This document shows positions 14,655 to 16,920 of a stretch of DNA of 16,920 nucleotides, one piece after another. Each line of letters starts with the position of its first letter. Positions within the stretch are counted from its first letter, which is position 1. The position numbers and the translations under genes were made by a program. Source of the stretch: UBA1124 sp963933095 (lineage in GTDB: Bacteria; Pseudomonadota; Gammaproteobacteria; Pseudomonadales; Cellvibrionaceae); contig CAWVSV010000053.1 of the NCBI GenBank assembly GCA_963933095.1, positions 1 to 16,920 on the forward strand. The letters are read 5' to 3'. Below the pieces are notes generated by a model. It searched no databases. It was not told where the DNA came from and was given only the letters and a program-made list of their open reading frames with translations.

Positions 14655-14891
14655 AGTAATGTTAAATCAGAGGGTGTTCTACTTCTGCACCAGCAACCTA
14701 CAAGACAATGGTTAGCGCCGATATTTTTAGTGGCGTTAGCCTTAATCTTAGCTGTGATTTGTTCGCAAACAGCACCCTCGTTTTGCGCTGAATGTACAAA
14801 ATTTTATGAGTGGCACCAGCCACTCATAAACTGGGGTTCAAGCCAATTCTCGGCGACAATAAAAATTCTGATCTGCCCGCTGTTGTTCTAG
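14655..14891 (+). other. Open frame without usual start; one membrane segment
   Basis: Directly behind rsmJ a frame of 78 codons is open from the codon after TAA 14652-14654 to TAG 14889-14891. It contains no ATG, GTG or TTG. Its translation is protein-like: HQQPTRQWLAP, then a hydrophobic run (IFLVALALILAVIC), then SQTAPSFCAECTKFYEWHQ with two nearby cysteines. It may be the N-terminal relic of a decayed membrane protein, or chance. The perfect hairpin at 14803-14830 lies within it. Nothing else convincing is seen up to 15060. Confidence 0.3.
14803..14830. other. Perfect 12-bp hairpin with 4-base loop
   Basis: TTTATGAGTGGC (14803-14814) pairs perfectly with GCCACTCATAAA (14819-14830) around ACCA. 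On the plus strand no T-tract follows. On the minus strand it is followed by ATTTTGT, a weak tract, so it could end minus-strand transcription arriving from the small genes at 15061-15422. Confidence 0.5.
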
Positions 14892-14974
14892 ATTCTCAAC
14901 CGATGGGGAGTGCCTGCATAGCGATTAAAAAACCAATGACTGACTTAGTATTGGATATTCTTGTGCCAATACTG

Positions 14975-14996
14975 CTGCAAACTTGTGCGGTTTTTT
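14975..14996 (+). terminator. Weak intrinsic terminator candidate
   Basis: A 5-bp stem CTGCA/TGCGG (one T-G pair) with a 6-base loop runs into six T's. The stem is short; it may be the end of transcripts from rsmJ. Confidence 0.3.
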
Positions 14997-15060
14997 AAGG
15001 CGCTGTTCACATTGCAGAGCAGGGTCTTGGTATAACATAGTGCTAAAAAAAAGGTACTTA

Positions 15061-15234
15061 CTAAGCGGATGCGCAGTGCTCTAGGCCTAGGTCTTGCGGT
15101 CTTGTCAGTGACGTATCTTTACTGGTTTTGTGCGTCTTGATCTGAATCAGTAAGAATTGTTCCGTTAAGCGCTGAGCAATCGCTGCTTTGAGGCGATTGC
15201 GTCGGTTGCGCCGGAGATTGCGAGGCAATTTCAT
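15061..15234 (-). CDS. Small basic protein, second gene of Fur-box pair
   Basis: A 57-residue product not recognised from any family. The N-terminal 20 residues are very basic, with six arginines (MKLPRNLRRNRRNRLKAAIA), followed by a likely amphipathic helix (QRLTEQFLLIQIK) and a polar tail with one cysteine close to the C-terminus. There is no signal peptide. Its ATG (15234-15232) overlaps the stop of the upstream small gene as ATGA, the usual sign of translational coupling, which is the best evidence that it is real. The frame continues upstream to 15315, but that part lies inside the neighbour. An eight-T tract follows on this strand (15055-15048) without a clear stem. Confidence 0.5.
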   Translation of the reverse strand: MKLPRNLRRNRRNRLKAAIAQRLTEQFLLIQIKTHKTSKDTSLTRPQDLGLEHCASA

Positions 15235-15422
15235 TGCAGGGTCTCCTGCTCTAACAGTTGCAGGCACTCCTGCCACAGCAGTGCGCAGGCCGTTGCAATC
15301 AGCAATATGCCGCACAGTATTATAGCTCGGTCGCTAAAGAGCAGAGGCTGGCGACTAAAAATGAGTGCAGGAGCCATTAGCACTCCAATACTGAGACAAG
15401 CACAGCGAGCTAGATATGACAT
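15231..15422 (-). CDS. Small membrane protein behind a Fur-box promoter
   Basis: A 63-residue hydrophobic product, family not recognised. It has two predicted membrane segments: about residues 5-22 (ARCACLSIGVLMAPALIF) and 33-50 (AIILCGILLIATACALLW), separated by a short loop with R and D, and a polar acidic tail (QECLQLLEQE). The last codons overlap the start of the next small gene. I chose ATG 15422 because GGGGA lies about six bases upstream; an in-frame ATG at 15434 would add four residues but has no ribosome site. The promoter just upstream has a Fur-box-like sequence across its -10, so the gene is probably repressed by iron. A role in iron uptake or homeostasis is inference from that site alone. 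Confidence 0.6.
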   Translation of the reverse strand: MSYLARCACLSIGVLMAPALIFSRQPLLFSDRAIILCGILLIATACALLWQECLQLLEQETLQ

Positions 15423-15444
15423 ATCAATCCCCATAAGTATTGAT

Positions 15445-15485
15445 GAGAATGATATACATTATCATTTGTGGCTATTGAGCGTCAA
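15445..15485 (-). promoter_or_regulatory. Promoter with overlapping Fur box
   Basis: On the minus strand, TTGACG (15485-15480), 16 bases, and GATAAT (15463-15458) form a strong sigma-70-like promoter, each box matching consensus at five of six. Positions 15463-15445 read GATAATGTATATCATTCTC, matching the 19-base Fur consensus GATAATGATAATCATTATC at 15 positions, with three of the four mismatches in the centre. The site covers the -10, the classical place for Fur repression. Confidence 0.7.
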
Positions 15486-15506
15486 TTGTAATTGTTTAGT
15501 AGGCAC

Positions 15507-15544
15507 AAAAAAGCCCCCGTTTGATTGCTCAAACGGGGGCTTTT
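15507..15544. terminator. Bidirectional intrinsic terminator
   Basis: A 16-bp stem, AAAAGCCCCCGTTTGA (15509-15524) with its complement (15529-15544), closes a TTGC loop. There are six A's on the left and four T's on the right. On the minus strand it ends in six T's and terminates the MFS transporter gene, 35 bases after its stop, isolating it from the small-gene promoter beyond. Confidence 0.92.
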
Positions 15545-15578
15545 GGCGATAAGGCTCTAACGCAATTAGTCCTGCTCT

Positions 15579-16920
15579 TTAGCTTTTAGCTTCTTGTTGC
15601 GCAGGGCTGTTTTTTTTCGACCAGCTCTTGATCTTGTGGCCTTTGACCGCGTAGAACAAGATAAAGGCATAGGCAGGGATAGTCACCACAAAGGCCATCT
15701 GACCCGCGTTAACATCGCTGCCATCGGCAAAGTGACCATAGAGTAGCGGCAATACTGCGCCACCAGAGATGCCCATAATTAAAAGTGCGGCACCTTTACT
15801 GCTGTACTTGCCTAAGCCTTCCAGCGCTAGAGGCCAAATTGCAGGCCATACCATCGCGTTGGCGAAGCCGAGCAGAGCAACGAAGAACACTGCGTTAGGA
15901 ATTTTTGGCAGACCGAACATTGCAAGCGTGGACGCAGAGATCGAGTTGCTGGTGGTGGATCCGTACATTACGAAAAATGTAAACGCTATACCCATAACTG
16001 CAGACAACAACAGTGCAGTTTGCTGACTCATAAAGCGTGGAATAGCGAAGGTACCATAGAGGTAACCGAAAACCATAAAGATCATGGTGTAAGAGGTCAA
16101 CATGCTGGCAACAGCGGTATCAAGACCAACCTGGCTGCCCAGTAGACCAATAGCGTCGCCGGCGATAACTTCCACGCCAACGTAGAAGAACAAGGCAATC
16201 GCGCCAAGAATCAGTTGTGGATACTGGAATACGCCGGCCAAAGTCACTTCGCTGTCGTCTTGGCCTTCTGTCAGTTCGTCTTCAATATCAGGGATAGGCG
16301 CGAACATCATGGCAACGGCCAAAACCGCCAGTACAATCGCCATACCGATATACGGTGTCACTAACTGACCAGCCAGTTCATTTAGTTTGGCATTTTTAGC
16401 GACCTCAGAGAGCAAGGCCACTTCAGATTCAGATGCACCGGTAATGCCCGATAAAACCAGAATACTAAAGACAATAGGAGCAACAACACCGGCGGCCTTG
16501 TTGAGCAGCCCCATAATACAAATACGCACAGCTGCTGATTCACTTGGTCCTAATTTAACCACATAGGGGTTAACTGCGGTTTGAAGCAACGTTAGACCTG
16601 TACCGACCACAAATTGTCCCAGCAAGAATACGCCGAAGTTACGGCTGTAAGCGGCGGGAATAAATATCAGTGCGCCAGCGGCGATAACCAAAAGGCCTAG
16701 GGCCATACCCTTTTTATAGCCAATGCGCTCAAGTACAGACGCCGATGGCAATGCCATAACGGTGTAAGCGGCATAAAAAGAAGATGCTACCAGCATCGCC
16801 TGAAAGGCAGTTAGGTCACAAATCATCTTCAGAAAAGGAATCAGTGCACCGTTGAGCCAGGTGACGAAACCGAAAACAAAGAATAGTGCAGCGATGATCG
16901 CCATCGGCACTATGTAGCTA
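15579..16920 (-). CDS. Sugar MFS transporter, FucP/GluP/NagP type (partial)
   Basis: An inner-membrane sugar:proton symporter of the FucP family within the major facilitator superfamily; 443 residues from the GTG at 16910, but the frame is open to the window edge (preceding residues read S-Y-I) and homologues begin some 10-15 residues earlier, so the gene is 5' truncated by the window. Family hallmarks are FFVFGFVTWLNGALIPFLK in helix 1, VASSFYAAYTVMALP in helix 2, GTGLTLLQTAVNPYV around helix 4, and GAALLIMGISGGAVLPL near the C-terminus. Twelve hydrophobic segments can be counted, with a charged central loop (DIEDELTEGQDDSE). Substrates in the family include glucose, galactose, fucose and N-acetylglucosamine; the sequence does not decide between them, and no catabolic gene is in the window. 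Confidence 0.88.
   Translation of the reverse strand, partial: SYIVPMAIIAALFFVFGFVTWLNGALIPFLKMICDLTAFQAMLVASSFYAAYTVMALPSASVLERIGYKKGMALGLLVIAAGALIFIPAAYSRNFGVFLLGQFVVGTGLTLLQTAVNPYVVKLGPSESAAVRICIMGLLNKAAGVVAPIVFSILVLSGITGASESEVALLSEVAKNAKLNELAGQLVTPYIGMAIVLAVLAVAMMFAPIPDIEDELTEGQDDSEVTLAGVFQYPQLILGAIALFFYVGVEVIAGDAIGLLGSQVGLDTAVASMLTSYTMIFMVFGYLYGTFAIPRFMSQQTALLLSAVMGIAFTFFVMYGSTTSNSISASTLAMFGLPKIPNAVFFVALLGFANAMVWPAIWPLALEGLGKYSSKGAALLIMGISGGAVLPLLYGHFADGSDVNAGQMAFVVTIPAYAFILFYAVKGHKIKSWSKKNSPAQQEAKS

Noticed and set aside
14810..14998. A 62-codon plus-strand frame after rsmJ (MAPATHKLGFKP...)
   Set aside because: It starts inside the perfect hairpin and has no ribosome site; the sequence has no recognisable domain.
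1..16920. Search for CRISPR arrays, insertion sequences, phage genes or toxin-antitoxin pairs
   Set aside because: No spaced repeats, transposases, integrases or paired toxin/antitoxin motifs were seen on either strand.

Overview
The window comes from the chromosome of a gammaproteobacterium of moderate GC content. The gene set (queE-queC, tRNA-Lys, nadA, dapA-bamC-MBL hydrolase, fpr, rsmJ) and the order queC / tRNA-Lys / nadA resemble the Pseudomonas-Cellvibrionales side of the class. A marine member such as the SAR92/Porticoccus/Spongiibacter group is my inference from protein flavour, not something shown.

Layout. 1-354: a small hypothetical gene on the minus strand. 524-2028: queE and queC (7-deazaguanine/queuosine precursor synthesis), separated by a 141-bp imperfect palindromic element that starts on the queE stop codon. 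2121-2459: a stable-RNA transcription unit with a promoter, two identical tRNA-Lys(UUU) genes and a strong intrinsic terminator. 2502-3596: nadA (quinolinate synthase). 3708-6567: dapA, bamC and a WalJ/YycJ-like metallo-beta-lactamase hydrolase, the last two overlapping by one base. 6667-8366: a single-domain PilZ protein, a convergent leucine-rich-repeat lipoprotein, and a YiaD-like OmpA lipoprotein followed by two hairpins, the second a textbook terminator.

8449-12342: a decayed region. A Gld-type ABC cluster (ATPase, permease, GldG-like auxiliary protein, and perhaps the first codons of a fourth gene) carries five separate lesions: two amber codons, one internal deletion and two single-base losses in homopolymer runs. 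A short coding relic lies just upstream on the other strand.

12645-14648: fpr (ferredoxin/flavodoxin-NADP reductase, minus strand) and rsmJ (16S rRNA methyltransferase, plus strand), divergently arranged around about 400 bp without a convincing gene. 14649-15060: an AU-rich stretch with a perfect 12-bp hairpin inside an open frame that has no usual start codon. 15061-15485: two unnamed, overlapping small genes on the minus strand behind a good sigma-70-like promoter whose -10 is covered by a Fur-box-like sequence. 15507-15544: a bidirectional terminator. 15579 to the right edge: a FucP/GluP/NagP-type sugar MFS transporter, cut by the window end.

The housekeeping genes are ordinary. The most interesting items are the putative Fur-controlled small-protein pair, the palindromic element between queE and queC, and the partly decayed ABC operon.
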